This document shows, in pieces, positions 36,330-47,420 of a DNA stretch of 64,000 nucleotides. A model generated the notes under the pieces. The model was not told the origin of the DNA, did not search any database, and saw only the letters and a program-made list of their open reading frames with translations. The stretch spans positions 5,676,478-5,740,477 of the forward strand of contig JBBCBC010000030.1 in assembly GCA_037126765.1 (NCBI GenBank). The letters run 5' to 3'. How positions within the stretch are numbered: the first letter of the stretch is position 1; the number at the start of each line of letters is the position of its first letter. The DNA comes from Stenogyne calaminthoides (taxonomy: Eukaryota; Streptophyta; Magnoliopsida; Lamiales; Lamiaceae). The position numbers and the translations under genes are program-made.

Positions 36330-37994
36330 AGTTTATTTAGTCCTATAAGTTATCCCTAATCAGTTCGAGTGCTGTCAACTTTCACGAATTGAAAATAATC
36401 CTGTAACTTTCAATTTTTGAAATCTTGGTCCGGTAGGTGACGCTGAGTTGCCAGAGTCTTATTGGTCAACCGGATGTTTCACCTCTTTTAGTCGGTTACC
36501 AGACCAAAATGTCAAAAAATTCAAAGTTACGAGACTATTTTCAATTCGTGAAAGCCGACAGGACTGAAACCGAAATAGAGGTAACTTATCGGACATAAAA
36601 AAAACTATTCTTCGTTAAGGCATTCAACATTTTACTTCATCATTTATGGAGTCCGAGCGAAATTATTTCCTACCTTAAGCGAAGTGCTCCAAAGGCATCG
36701 CTGAAAGATACAAGATCATATAAAGAATCCATCTCAAATCCTGCCACCAAAGCACGAGCATAAGCCATTGCTTGCTCTTTCTTGAGCATTGCCTTCCGAG
36801 TTTCCAACACACGTTGAAGACGAATCCTATCCATAGAACATAGAAAGTCATTATAATTTACTCTTACCATCTGTATCTCCATGAATAGAAATAAATTAAG
36901 TACAAGAATTTACTTTGGTTTTTCTTCTGCTTCAGCATCATAGTCACAACTGGGCTCGACTTTGAACTGAAGTTGGAATTACATGATTAAATGATTAATC
37001 ATCAATATATGTTTGCCAATTAAATCCAAGAAACAACATTCAAAACAGAGGATGGTGCACCTTAGATGGAGCAAGTGGAGTTCTGGGATCTCCATCAGAA
37101 GCTGACGTGCCTGTTAGGTAAATTCAGCAATGCGAACATATGTAAATACGATATTTCAAATACATCTATGTGAATGTTTAGTAGATCCGATTGATTTTCT
37201 CAAGAACCAGCTCTTTATATTCATAGCCATGCATATCATCCCCAAAGAAACTACAAAAGACCCTCAAAATTCTAATCCTAATAACTGACAAAATTGAGAA
37301 TTTATAGGTGAAATCAAATGACAATAGGATATTCACAGGGGACCATATGAACATAGATACTAAATTCAGACTAATAAGTAGTAAGATCATATAAAATAAA
37401 GAAAACCTTGCTTCTCCTTCATATTTGCCATACCTTGTACCTCTATTGCTCCATTTGCGTGTTCGTTCGATTCAATTGAGCTCTCAATCTGATTGATCTC
37501 TCTCTCAGTGGTCACAAATCTCTCAAGAACTTCTGGTGTGCTAACAAACCTCACAAACCTTAAACATGAAAGTGAAAGCACAAACAGAACAGTTTAGGAC
37601 CACACCATAACATTAAACCCCACAAAGCAAAACCATAACATAATTCAACAGTACCTTTCAAGAGTGGCCTTACTGAACCAAGAAGAAGCATCTGATGATG
37701 TGGGCTTCAGCGTAATCGAATAACCGCCTTTCGAAATTTGATCTTTAGCCGATTTAAGATGGGAAATGAAAGGCTCCAACAACCCTGATGCTATTTTCTC
37801 ACTCTTTTTCCCAGCAAAGATCACAAGATCACACCTAAAATAAAATCCCACACTCGTTCATTGAAGCATTTTGTCAAACACCATTAAAGCAACATAAATT
37901 TTCAAACAATTTGAGCGGAAAACGAATAGCATTACCTGGTTCTTGTCGGTGTCAGTTGAAACAGGGCATAATCAAGCTGAGTTCTAGGATCCAT
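30837..37994 (-). CDS. COP1-interacting protein 7 (CIP7)-like protein
   Basis: Nine exons on the minus strand: 37994-37936, 37834-37655, 37558-37407, 37110-37061, 36966-36914, 36826-36674, 36252-36044, 35280-33647 and 31675-30837. All have GT donors and AG acceptors in phase. The start is MDPRTQLDYALFQLTPTRTR, followed by LVIFAGKKSEKIASGLLEPF, ISKGGYSITLKPTSSDAS, FVRFVSTPEVLERFVTTE, LQRVLETRKAMLKKEQAMAY and GFEMDSLYDLVSFSDAFGAL. These are the conserved N-terminus of Arabidopsis CIP7 relatives such as At1g17360. Exon 8 is long, Ser/Asp-rich, with RRSSRKVVIRNINYITKGR. The C-terminus ends GFRRLLLFGRRS. Expected length is about 1109 residues. The last exon has an apparent one-base shift near 31415-31450 that would remove the final roughly 190 residues. 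CIP7 is a nuclear positive regulator of light-induced genes; a similar role is inferred. Confidence 0.92.
31780..33142. mobile_element. MULE-like element in the last intron of the CIP7-like gene, with a gene-fragment-like core
   Basis: Long inverted ends: at the left, a stretch with ccagtccaagttactttttt and caggtccaaa; at the right, inverted, aggtgcaagttttttttt and gaggtccaaa. Both start gactttc close to the boundary. Flanks caaaacaag (31771-31779) and caaaacaac (33143-33151) form a 9-bp duplication with one mismatch. Inside, 31970-32440 is markedly less AT-rich, carries MFDAKRLIG at 32069-32095 and has an intron-like gt...ttatag segment. This is the structure of a Pack-MULE; the boundaries are approximate. 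Confidence 0.65.
32040..32200 (+). pseudogene. Possible captured Hsp70 gene fragment
   Basis: FDAKRLIG (32072-32095) is the strongly conserved N-terminal Hsp70 motif. One frame later, VQNDM follows, resembling the next conserved Hsp70 segment, as if a short piece were lost. The sequence on either side does not match, so this is a tentative call based on eight consecutive residues. Confidence 0.4.
33184..33588. mobile_element. PIF/Harbinger-like MITE in the same intron
   Basis: Ends gggtgtttgtttatgg and, inverted, atgtgtttgtttatcg, with TAA on each side (33181-33183 and 33589-33591). It contains a 34-bp perfect-looking direct repeat, 33416-33449 and 33450-33483. Confidence 0.65.
36293..36321. 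repeat. (GA)n microsatellite in intron 6 of the CIP7-like gene
   Basis: About fourteen consecutive GA units, directly left of a foldback element. Confidence 0.9.
36326..36610. mobile_element. Foldback element in intron 6 of the CIP7-like gene
   Basis: Arms of about 95 bp are inverted copies. The left arm contains cctataagttatccctaatc and ctttcacgaattgaaaataa; the right arm, inverted, contains ccgataagttacctct and the same ctttcacgaattgaaaata. The 90-bp centre is unique. No clear target duplication. Confidence 0.75.
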
Positions 37995-38530
37995 AATGCG
38001 ATCAACAATTTCCACTAATCAAGAATCCACACACACCAAGACGTGAAAAATTGTTCAAAATTAATAGTGAAGAAAAATACTCTTTACCAGAACATCCCGA
38101 ATGCAAATTCATATGCAAGTGATGATACAAAGGGCTTTTTTCACACGGGTCCTACATCGCTCGAGGCCGACACTGTGTGCGTTCGTGTGAATATATACAC
38201 TAATACACACACATGAGAGTGTATGTATATAATAGGGCAAAATCAAAATCAAAATCAAAATCAATGAAAGCAAAATTGGAATTGGATTAGGAATGTAGCA
38301 GTGGTTGGAGGGTCGGTGTTCATGGGTGAAAATTCTTGCTTTTGAAGGGCTCAATAAATGGGAGTTGAGATGAATGATCATGAGATTTAACATTGCTTGG
38401 CTTTGTTGTCACTCTCGTCAGGGTGGGGGCAGAGAATAATGGAGTTTCACATTCAATGGACCTCACTTTCTTCCTTGGATTTACCACTTTCATTCTTCTT
38501 CCTCCCAATTTCTATGAAAAAAATCCAGGT
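37995..38530 (-). promoter_or_regulatory. 5' flank of the CIP7-like gene
   Basis: The 5' UTR and promoter are expected here. A tandem hexamer run (aaaatc about four times) sits at 38238-38262. No confident TATA box. Confidence 0.4.
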
Positions 38531-38564
38531 CACCCCTCCTAATATTAAAAGACAAACTTTTATA

Positions 38565-39170
38565 TAAAATAGAGATTCCTTTTTCTTAATCAGTCATCGT
38601 TTTGAAATTAATCTCGATTATTTTGAATTTTTTATTTTAGTTTTGTAAGTTTTTGAAAATTTTAAAATTAGTTCTTTAATCTGCTGTAGCAGATTACCAA
38701 AAATATGAATCGTCACATGTGTAATTATTTTATTTTTCTCTTTAATTTTGAAGCGTGACTTGAACTTTTTAAATTCTAATAATTTTGATTGGATTTAATA
38801 GCAATCTGTATATTAAAAGACAAAACGAACCGGGTCAGTTTACCGGGCCAAAATTGACCAAAAAATAAAAAAATAAACCAAAATAAGCAGAAACCATTTT
38901 TCCTCTCTAAAAAATTATGCAGAAAAATCCCGAGCCAAAATTATTAGGATTTAAAAAGTTTAGGTGCCATTTTGAGATTAAAGGGAATATTTTTTTTATA
39001 TATGTGACCGTTAACTTGTTTAGTGATATGCTACAGCAGGTTAAATGATCAATTTCAATTTTTTTGATAACTTACAGAACCAAAATAAAAAAGTCAAAAC
39101 AATCGGAATTAATTTCAAAACAAAACAAAGCTATTGAACTACAAAAAATTTAATCCCTATAAAATATTAT
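38565..39170. mobile_element. Foldback (MULE-like) element
   Basis: Inverted arms: left contains gttttgaaattaatctcgat and aatctgctgtagcag; right, inverted, contains gttttgaaattaattccgat and aacctgctgtagcat. Outer ends resemble tagagatt/tagggatt, but I could not fix the target duplication. Confidence 0.65.
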
Positions 39171-39335
39171 AGTGAACTATGACATGCGTCTCAAAACGAA
39201 AAGCACATAAATACACAGAGAAAAGTTTTCGAATCATTTGCCTGCCGAATCGGGTTAAACAGATTTTTTAATAAAATTCGCGCAGAGACAAAACAACAAA
39301 ACTCCTTGCGAGGTTTGTGTTACTATAAAAAAATA

Positions 39336-39571
39336 CTCCATCCGTGCACCAAAAATGTGCTTATTTCGTTTTGACATGTTGTACGGAAAGGTAAATTAAG
39401 TACGTTTATGGTCACAATTTTTTTTTTTTCATCGTCCAACAATCACTTAATTACTCAAGCTATCATTATAATTTACTCACAATCAATTATGTTATTCATA
39501 AATGAACTTAATTTACATTTCTGTACAACATGTCAAAACGGAATGAACACATTTTTGGTAGAGGGAGGGAG
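39336..39571. mobile_element. Stowaway-like MITE with long inverted ends
   Basis: About 50-bp arms: ctccatccgtgcaccaaaaa then cgttttgacatgttgtac at the left; inverted at the right, ctccctccctctaccaaaaa and cgttttgacatgttgtac. TA lies at 39334-39335 and 39572-39573. Confidence 0.85.
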
Positions 39572-39649
39572 TATGTATTACTATAAGTACATGTATGTGT
39601 TACTATAAGGAATGATCTATGAAGGATTAGAAGAAAAAACACATAAACA

Positions 39650-40488
39650 GGGATTAAATCCCAAATGATCTCATAATTTTGTACCTTTTTTGATTTAGTC
39701 CCATAACTACTTTTGGAACGATTTAGTCTCATAATTACTAAAATTGCTCAATTTTAGTCCCATAATTATTTTTTAAAATGATTTAGTCTCATAACTACTA
39801 TAATTGCTTAATTTTCATCTCATAACTATTTTTGGAATGATTTAGTTTCATAACTACTAAAATTGTCCAATTTTCATCATATGATGTTGGAAATCACCTA
39901 AAACAACGTTATTTCACCAGTGTGTCGTCACATGCCATTATAAATTGGGGATTACGGCGAGACTCGTGTTTTAGGCACTGAATTGAGTTCTCGCAAATTT
40001 AGGGTTGAACATCGAGGAAGTACCCAATTTCAGAGAATTGGGGGAATTTAATCCCATCCATTTTTTAGATTTGTTTCCGTAATTTTTCTTTTTGTATTAA
40101 TTAATTATGTGTATTTCATGTTATTGACATGTGTATTAAGTTGTGTCAAATTACTAACTAAAACACGAACTTAGCAGGAATTCCCAATTTAAAATGACAC
40201 ATGCATAACTGACACGTTGGTGAAACAACGTTGTTTGGGTTATCTCCAACACAATATGATTAAAATTGAGCAACTCTAATAGTTATGGTTCTAAATCATT
40301 TAAAAAAATAGTTATGGACGAAAATTGAGAAATTCTAGTAGTTATGAGACTAAATTGTTCCAAAAAATAGTTATGGGGAACGAAATTGAGCAATTTAATA
40401 ATTTTAGGATTAAATCGTTCCAAAAGAAAGCTGTGAGACTATATTAAAAAAAGTACAAAGTTATGGGACCATTTAGGATTTAAACCCC
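39650..40488. mobile_element. MULE-like foldback element with repeat-rich arms
   Basis: 839 bp. The ends gggattaaatccc and, inverted, ggggtttaaatcc are followed in each arm by repeated units of the type 'tttagtctcataactactaaaattg'. A perfect 9-bp duplication acataaaca lies at 39641-39649 and 40489-40497. The centre (39900-40250) is unique and non-coding. Confidence 0.87.
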
Positions 40489-40497
40489 ACATAAACA

Positions 40498-41395
40498 CAA
40501 AGGGAAAAATTCGCGTATCAGATGCTGGTCGAATTGGGACAAACCTGTTTTTCTAAAAATTTGCGTAAAGACAAAACTCGTTCCGAGGTTTGTATTTCTA
40601 TAATGGCAAACATGTGTTATTACAAGTACATGTATATGGTACTGTAAAGACAAATAACACATACTTATTTTTTTTATGCACATATTTATCTGTAAGGTAT
40701 TGAAAATTGTGTTATTATACACACACAAATGTGTTACTATAAAGAGAAATGTGTGTTACTGTATGAACAAAACGACACTTCTTCGATTTCATCCGCTTCC
40801 CCCTTTGTGTTTTATTAGCTTTTTTTTTTCTGACCTGTGCCCAATTGTCTTAAATAAATGCCTAAATCATCATATTACACCATTGAATTAGTAAAAAAAA
40901 ATTCATCATCATATATATTAACATAATTATTCTTACATTAATAAATAATTTATCTTTAAAGTAACACAAAGTGGAAACAAGTTTTCATATCTTAATATAT
41001 ATCAATAGTAAATTGTTGTTATAAGGCATTTTGATGTAAAATTCGACAAATACAAATTATTTGTACTATGATATAAAAACAAACTCTCTTATATATATAT
41101 GAACAAATTACATAGTATAAAATTGAATTTATTATGTGATATCAGTACTCATATAAATAAATATCACACACAGTTCGACGTGATTTATGTGTGTAAAATT
41201 AATAGTTAAAATTGTAATAATTTACTATAAAGGATAAGTTATATAGTATTTGAGACACAAACTCTTATGTGAATTAATTTATTCATAGTATAAAACTTAT
41301 AACGTTACACCTATAAATTGATATTACTATTCTTAATTTCTTATAAATTAGAATCAATAGCATTTAATACTATAATCTTGGTTTATAATTATAAT
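40498..41395. other. AT-rich intergenic DNA
   Basis: No gene. Bases 40500-40652 resemble 39205-39330 plus 39573-39611 (see findings). The rest is AT-rich low-complexity sequence. Confidence 0.5.
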
Positions 41396-41400
41396 AGTAT

Positions 41401-42436
41401 TGATGTGCAAAAAAGGGGTCAAGAGATGACCTGGAATTCAACGGGGATTCATACGTTGAATGTCAATGAATCAACAAGCTTTGACCGCAGGATCCTCGTC
41501 AATCCCCTGTAAACACCTGGACTCGAGGGAGGACCAGGTTTGATTATCTCCTCTTCTGAGTTTTCCACGCCACGAACTATAATACCTGAAAAACACGCCG
41601 GAGGGAGCTCCGGCGCGGGCTCTCCGACGCTCAAGTCAGTTATCACTCTTAATCTCCGATGAAATCGTATGAAATGGTTCAATTCAAAGTAAGTAAGTCA
41701 AATATGTGCTTGTGTGTTTTGTGCTACCTGGGAGGGATATTTATACCCCTCCAGCCGGAGGTTTCTCTATCTCCTCCCACTCCCCATGTTTAGATCGTGG
41801 GTTTGCCGTAATCTTCATTCCCTTTTGAGTTGGCCCACGTTCCCATGTTCTTTTCTCCCTCTTCCGGGTCATTAAAACGAGTCTTAGATCATAATTCCCC
41901 AGTTCCACTTATTTCGCAACCTCCAACATCCTGTACCCGGATCCCCTGAATATCGGAACTAACTCCCTGAATTCGCTACCTGATTTACGCGGATCAGGAC
42001 TCTCCCACCGTTGATATCCTCTCTTTCAACGGTCTTGATTAATCTCTCCTTCCATGGGCTATTACTCCTTAAGCCCACTAAGGCATCTTTCAGACCGAGG
42101 TCCACAGTCTTGGGTTCGGCTTCCCTGGGCCCAATCTTCTTAGATTTAACAGTCCAGTTCGGCCCAACTCCCTAAATCCTTAGTCTCTAGGGCCCAGGTT
42201 ATCCTCCTGGGCCCATCTTCTCAGCTTGCTTCCCTTCATTAGGCATCGTTTTCCTCCAGGCCCCTAAGTTTAGGGCCTCTCCAGTCTGCTCGGATATCAA
42301 GGTCTTGGGCATCTCTTCCAAGCCCAACTCATCTCTTTATCTCTTCAGCCCATGCAACCACTCTTTAATTCTTCTAATATGTAGTCAAACCTCCACATGG
42401 TTCTTTCCTGTTGGACGACATAAATATTCCCCATCA
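41401..42436 (-). repeat. Element D 3' LTR
   Basis: 1036 bp from TGATGTGCAAAAAAGG to TTCCCCATCA in plus reading; closely similar to the right LTR. A TATA box (tatttata, minus strand) lies at 41738-41745. Confidence 0.93.
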
Positions 42437-42455
42437 ACTACTCCCCCTTACTCTC
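42437..42455 (-). other. Element D polypurine tract
   Basis: actactcccccttactctc reads as a G/A-rich tract (AAGGGGGAGTAGT) on the minus strand, immediately before the LTR. Confidence 0.75.
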
Positions 42456-43009
42456 GAGAGAAAATCATTCTCTTCATGTTTCTTATCACGATTACCTCCC
42501 TCGAGGGAGGTAATTTTATCCCCCCTGGAAATTTTTATCCCTCCTTTTTTTAAACACACTTCTGATGTGTAAACATAACTCAAATTCCTCAAACTTAAAC
42601 ATATTTCTCATGCATAAAGTTACGAAATCAATTTCCTAAAGTTAAACACATTTCTCATGTATAAACAAAGTATATACATGCCTTCAATTTCTCATATGCA
42701 TCCAATCAAATGTCAAGTTTTCAATATGGCTCAATCTCTTCTAGTTCGAGCATGTTTCTCAATTTCAATATGCAAAGAGTTTTTAAGTAAGCACTTAAAA
42801 AGGGTTCACACGAATACCTCTAAGTCCGAGAGATCTCATATAGTTGGATATGTTGCCTCCTTCTGGGCAGCCTTCTGAGGTCCTTCCTCCCTGGAGTCAT
42901 TGCTGTTGTCTTTCTTCGCTAATCTGTTTTCAAAATTTAATGCATCTTATCATAAAAAGAGATTTTTTCCAAATAAACTCCACATCCATTGAGGACTTAT
43001 TATCTTAGC
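42456..43009 (-). other. Element D 3' internal region
   Basis: Non-coding remnant between the polypurine tract and the tandem array; no domain recognised. Confidence 0.5.
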
Positions 43010-43545
43010 ACTTTAATCAAAAGGTTTTCAATTCGACACCCCTTAAGGGCCTTAATTTCTCAATGCCTTATTTAAAAGGTTTTTCAATTTGACACCCTTT
43101 AAGGGCCTTAAATAATTTATTCAAAAGGTTTTTCAATTTCTTAATTACTTTATTCAAAAGGTTTTTTCTTAATTCAACACCCATTAAGGGCCTTAGTTTC
43201 TCAGAACCTTAGTCAAAAGGTTTTTAACTCGACACCCTTCAAGGGCCTTAAATACCTTAATCAAAAGGTTTTCAATTCGACACCCGTTAAGGGCCTTAAT
43301 TTCTCAGCGCCTTATTCAAAAGGCTTTTTTCTCAATTCAACACCCATTAAGGGCCTTAATTTCTCAGTACCTTAATCAAAATGTTTTCAATTCGACACCT
43401 TTTAAGGGCCTTAATTTCTCAATATCTTAATAAAAGGTTTAAACTCGACACCCGCTTAGGGCATCCATTTCTCCAATACCTTAATCAAAGGTAATTAAAC
43501 TCGACACCCTTTTGGGGCCTCATTTATCTCGACAACATTTAAGGT
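43010..43545. repeat. Minisatellite inside element D
   Basis: About nine degenerate copies of a unit near 60 bp containing 'aaaaggtttt', 'ttcgacaccc' and 'ttaagggcctta'. Unit length varies because some copies lost a part. Confidence 0.85.
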
Positions 43546-43870
43546 CTCATCATATGCAATTTTCATATTGATTCCCCCCTGGAAGAGGAAACACAACATA
43601 AAGCTTCACAGGACATTAATGTATAGAGATTCACTTATAAGATTAAAGATCAAGTAGTCTTCTTTATAAAGTCAAGCTTCTACGAGTTTCCATATACAGA
43701 GGTTTCCCTCGAGCTCTCGAAAGATCCAATTTAGGGTTTTCTTCCTTTGGGAAGTTATCATTTGTCATTCAAAGGTTCAGAACTCGTCATTATCCATGGA
43801 AGTCAGTTCCTGAGCACTCTTCTCCTGAGGATCCATGGAGCAATCCATTTTGAAGATGAGGAGTAATCCT

Positions 43871-44451
43871 TGTTGTACGGAGAGATAGCCTGACCTAAGG
43901 AAGGCTTGGGATTGGGTAATCTCATATGTAACTTGTTATCCGACTTCGTCCAGCTGGGGCAGGACGGGAGGCGGCTTTGGAGTTTCGGGAGGTCACCTGC
44001 GGCCTGACATAACAAGAAGGTCGTGGTGCGACTTGAAAGAGCCAAAAGTCGCGATCGAAGTGGTCACAACTTCGGTTAGAGATATATATGGACAAGATTC
44101 TGGCAGTTATGGTGAGGCGGATTTCTCGGGATGTAACCAAGGAAAGCATATCCGTGAGCGCGACTTGCGGAGCAAGGAAGGAAACCCTGATCAGCCCACG
44201 AGAGAAAGCTCACGAAGACTATATTCCTAGATTTATGTCTATAAATATCACTTGTAGTGTACATTGTAAAGGATCGAACTTTTAGTACTCTAGGCATATA
44301 TTATACAGTAAAAATCCTGGCTTGGTGCGTAGTCTATTTCGAAGACGGACTGGGTAATCAAATCACTTGTCATTCACTGCTTTCGCTGTTATATTGATCG
44401 GAACATTACTAAGTTGTTTACTTGTTCGCCGTAACAAAACCGGGTACAACA
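43871..44451 (+). repeat. Element C 5' LTR
   Basis: 581 bp from TGTTGTACGGAG to GGGTACAACA; it has a TATA box TATAAATA at 44240-44247 in the context tgtctataaatatcac. Confidence 0.93.
44240..44247 (+). promoter_or_regulatory. TATA box of the element C 5' LTR
   Basis: TATAAATA, repeated at 52187-52194 in the 3' LTR. Confidence 0.65.
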
Positions 44452-44453
44452 AT

Positions 44454-44471
44454 TGGCGCCATCTGTGGGAA
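44454..44471 (+). other. Element C primer binding site
   Basis: tggcgccatctgtgggaa, two bases after the LTR end; the classic PBS form of plant Ty3/gypsy Tat/Athila elements. Confidence 0.85.
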
Positions 44472-44531
44472 CTAATTCCTAAGATATAACTCGTTTCGAA
44501 GGAAAACTCACCTCATTTCCGATCAATACTG

Positions 44532-45000
44532 ATGGCAGACAACCAAGTTAATCCTGACGGGCAAGAGTTGGACGCCCGCGATGGGCGCGAGGCCTCTATG
44601 AGTTCTCAACACGCTGGCTCCCATCGCGCTCGCCAGCCAAGCCCTGTGAAGACTCCTGATTGGTGGAATTTGGTGTGGACTCCAGAGGATGAGAAGGTCG
44701 TGATGGCCGTCCTCAACAAAAAATGTCTCACATTCGATGATGAGAATGTGCAGCCCCCCCCAAGAGGGCTGCTTGCGGTGGACCCCACCCAACAAGGAAA
44801 GAAGAGCGGGCGGAGGGACATTCAAAGAAAGCCGGCGCCTATGATCCGGCAAGGCACGCATTGGTCCGCAACCGCCAGCTCCTCAGAAAACCGGCGGGGT
44901 CAAACAACGTGTTCGACCGACTAGGCGACCTGGGGAACCAAAAAGCCCCAAGGATCATCGAAGATGAGGTCAATTCGAGCCTCGGCGAGCCGATCAGATA
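44532..45000 (+). pseudogene. Element C gag fragment
   Basis: An ATG at 44532 opens MADNQVNPDGQELDARDGRE, 130 codons, hydrophilic and Pro/Arg-rich. Another frame gives a short FDRLGDLGNQKAPRIIEDE tail. No retrotransposon gag core or zinc knuckle survives. Its position after the PBS is the main argument for gag. Confidence 0.55.
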
Positions 45001-45204
45001 GAGCTTGACCTGGCCCTGGCCCTGAATCTCCACCACAATGACGTGCCGAAGGGATCAATCATGCATCGCGACGACCCCCTGGTAAGAAAGCAAGTGCCCG
45101 AGCGGAATTGATCCCCGTTCAGGTGCCCAAGGTCCCGTGTTCGGTCCCCCATGGGAGCGAGTAATTGCCTCAATAAGAGCTTACGTTCCCGACAGAAGCA
45201 AGAA

Positions 45205-45630
45205 GTTCAGGCAGCTTACAGTGGGAGCTTTACGTGGATGGGTCGGCGACCTCTCACAAGTCGGGTGACGGGGTGGTTTTATTGAACCCTGAGGGTATCT
45301 CATTCCAGAATTCCATGACCTTCGATTTTCCTAGCGACAAACAATGAAGCCGAGTATGAGGCTCTTATCAGCCGCCTGGAAATGGCAACAACCATGGGGT
45401 CAAGAGATTGCAGGTTCATACCGACTCCCAACTCGTGGCCTGCCAAGTTTCGGGGGAATACGAGGCTAGGGACGACATGATGGCGGCCTATCAGGAAGTT
45501 GTGAAAACACTGTGCATGAAGTTCACGCAGATCCATATCAAGCTGATACCGAGAGAGCGGAACTCGCGAGCCGATGACCTGGCGACCTCCGAGGGATCAC
45601 CAGATATGAAGGATGTCACCATCACGACAC
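45205..45630 (+). pseudogene. Element C RNase H
   Basis: WELYVDGSATSHKSGDGVVL begins the domain (first Asp). There is a frameshift at the TNNEAEYEAL-like site near 45340-45360. VHTDSQLVACQVSGEYEARD and IHIKLIPRERNSRADDLA complete it. This form is typical of Tat-lineage gypsy RNase H. Confidence 0.85.
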
Positions 45631-46905
45631 TTCCCCACCCATCAACCGCGCAAGTAACCGTAATAACATTAGAAAACCCGGTGTCGAACTGGATGACACC
45701 CATCATGGAGTATTTGATAAGTGGCCTATTGCCGCCTGATCGCGTCCAGGCTCGACAGTTGCAGTTGCGGGCCGCCCGTTACACAATGGTCGGCGGGAAG
45801 TTGTACAAGCGAGGCTTCAGCATACCCCTACTTCGATGTATAACACCCGAACAAGGTCAAGTCATCATGCGGGAAATACACGAAGGGGCATGCGAAAACC
45901 ACACTGGGGGGGAGTCGCTAGCCCACAAAACCACAAGGCAGGGATATTTTTGGCCAACCTTAAGGGCCGATGCCATCGTCTTCGCCCGCAAATGCCACAA
46001 ATGTCAGATTTATGCCCCCTCTATCAAGGTTGCACCTGAAGAACTCACGAGTATCCTCAGTCATTGGCCCTTTGCAAAGTGGGGGATAAACATCATTGGG
46101 CCACTCCCAACGGCCCCAGGATCGGTCAAGTATGCCTTAGTAACGATGGATTACTTCACAAAATGGGCCGAGGCTGAGGCCTTACAACCATCGACCAAGA
46201 TCATGTCATCAGGTTCATTTGGCCCAACATTATCTGCAGATTCGGACTGCCTCAGGCTATCATATCAGACAACGGGAAGCAGTTCGACGGTACGAAGATC
46301 GACGCCTTCTTCAAAAAATGGAAGATCACAAAGCTATTCTCCACCCCATACCACCCCCAATCGAACGGACAGGTCGAGGCCATGAACAAAATCATAAAGC
46401 ACACGCTCAAGGCCAAGATCGAAGGGGGGAAAGGGAAATGGGCTAGCGAGCTACCAGATGTGCTATGGGCGTCATGTAACAACCTCGAGAATTCAACAGC
46501 GAAACCCCTTATTCGCTATCATGAATCGAGGCGGTGGTGCTGCGAGGTCGATGTCCCAACTTTTCGGACTAGCCAAGTCGTTTTTCGATCACAACGATGA
46601 GGCCACGAGAGGAACCTCGACCTACTCAAGAAAAAAGATTAGAGGCTAATGTGAGAAATGCCAGCTACAAGCAGAGGTCTGAGAAATATTACAACTCTAA
46701 AGTACGAGTTCGACGCTTTAAGGTCGGGGACCTAGTACTGAAGAAGATACTCGGAGACTTAAAAGGTGCCCTCAACCCCAATTGGGAGGGCCCGTTCCAG
46801 ATATCGAAGGTCCTACCAAACGGAGCATACGAGCTCGAGAAAGCAGATGGGACCAAGGCTCAATATCCGTGGAATGCAACTCATTTGAAAAAATACTACC
46901 AGTAG
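45631..46905 (+). pseudogene. Element C integrase
   Basis: The N-terminal HHCC finger (EIHEGACENHTGG, FARKCHKCQIYA) is followed by WGINIIGPLPTAPGSVKYAL, in which Asn sits at the first catalytic position. After a frameshift near 46200, AIISDNGKQFDG and PQSNGQVEAMNK give the other Asp and the Glu. A separate frame from 46597 gives the C-terminal region FKVGDLVLKKILGDLKGALN and ending WNATHLKKYYQ at 46905. It is inactive as it stands. Confidence 0.9.
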
Positions 46906-47420
46906 ATTTAGGTCCTTATGTCGATCAAGCCGATGTAAACAAGTATTTGCAGTAACAACAATTCTCTCTTCTTTTTGAAATGTAAGATTCCTGTGTAAAC
47001 CAAGCGGGTCGCATGAAAAACATATGATCAATGAAATGCATATCACATGAAAGACATGATCGATAACGCGTGTCGTCGATGAAAGACATGATCGATAAAT
47101 ACGCAGATCGCATGAAAGATATGATTGATAACGTGCAAACCCGAGGTCCGACTTTAGAAATACTGGAGGTGAGATCGCCACCCTAGCGGTGCGGTCATCC
47201 CCGACTTTATAAGACGGCTACGCAAATGTCCAAGAAACAAGTCGCATACAAAATAAGACGACAAGGACTAAGCAAAAGTCGCATAAGGAAATTAAGTCAA
47301 CATAATGAAGGAATTAAAAAGGAGAATTTCATTAATAAAGACCCGGAGGTCAGGGAAAACCCCATCACAATAGATTCGAAGGCCCAGTAAAAGAGCATTC
47401 CAATACAATACATTTTTTGG
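46906..47420 (+). other. Element C, spacer after pol
   Basis: No coding. Three degenerate copies of a segment of about 40 bp with 'catgaaagacatgatcgata' occur at 47030-47140. The remainder shows no structure I recognise. Confidence 0.5.

Noticed and set aside
43010..43545. CRISPR-like array
   Set aside because: Repeats are degenerate, without distinct spacers, inside a plant retrotransposon.
46813..47181. Minus-strand frame with hydrophobic segments after element C pol
   Set aside because: It overlaps the integrase C-terminus on the other strand; the repeated reading comes from the degenerate 40-bp repeat.
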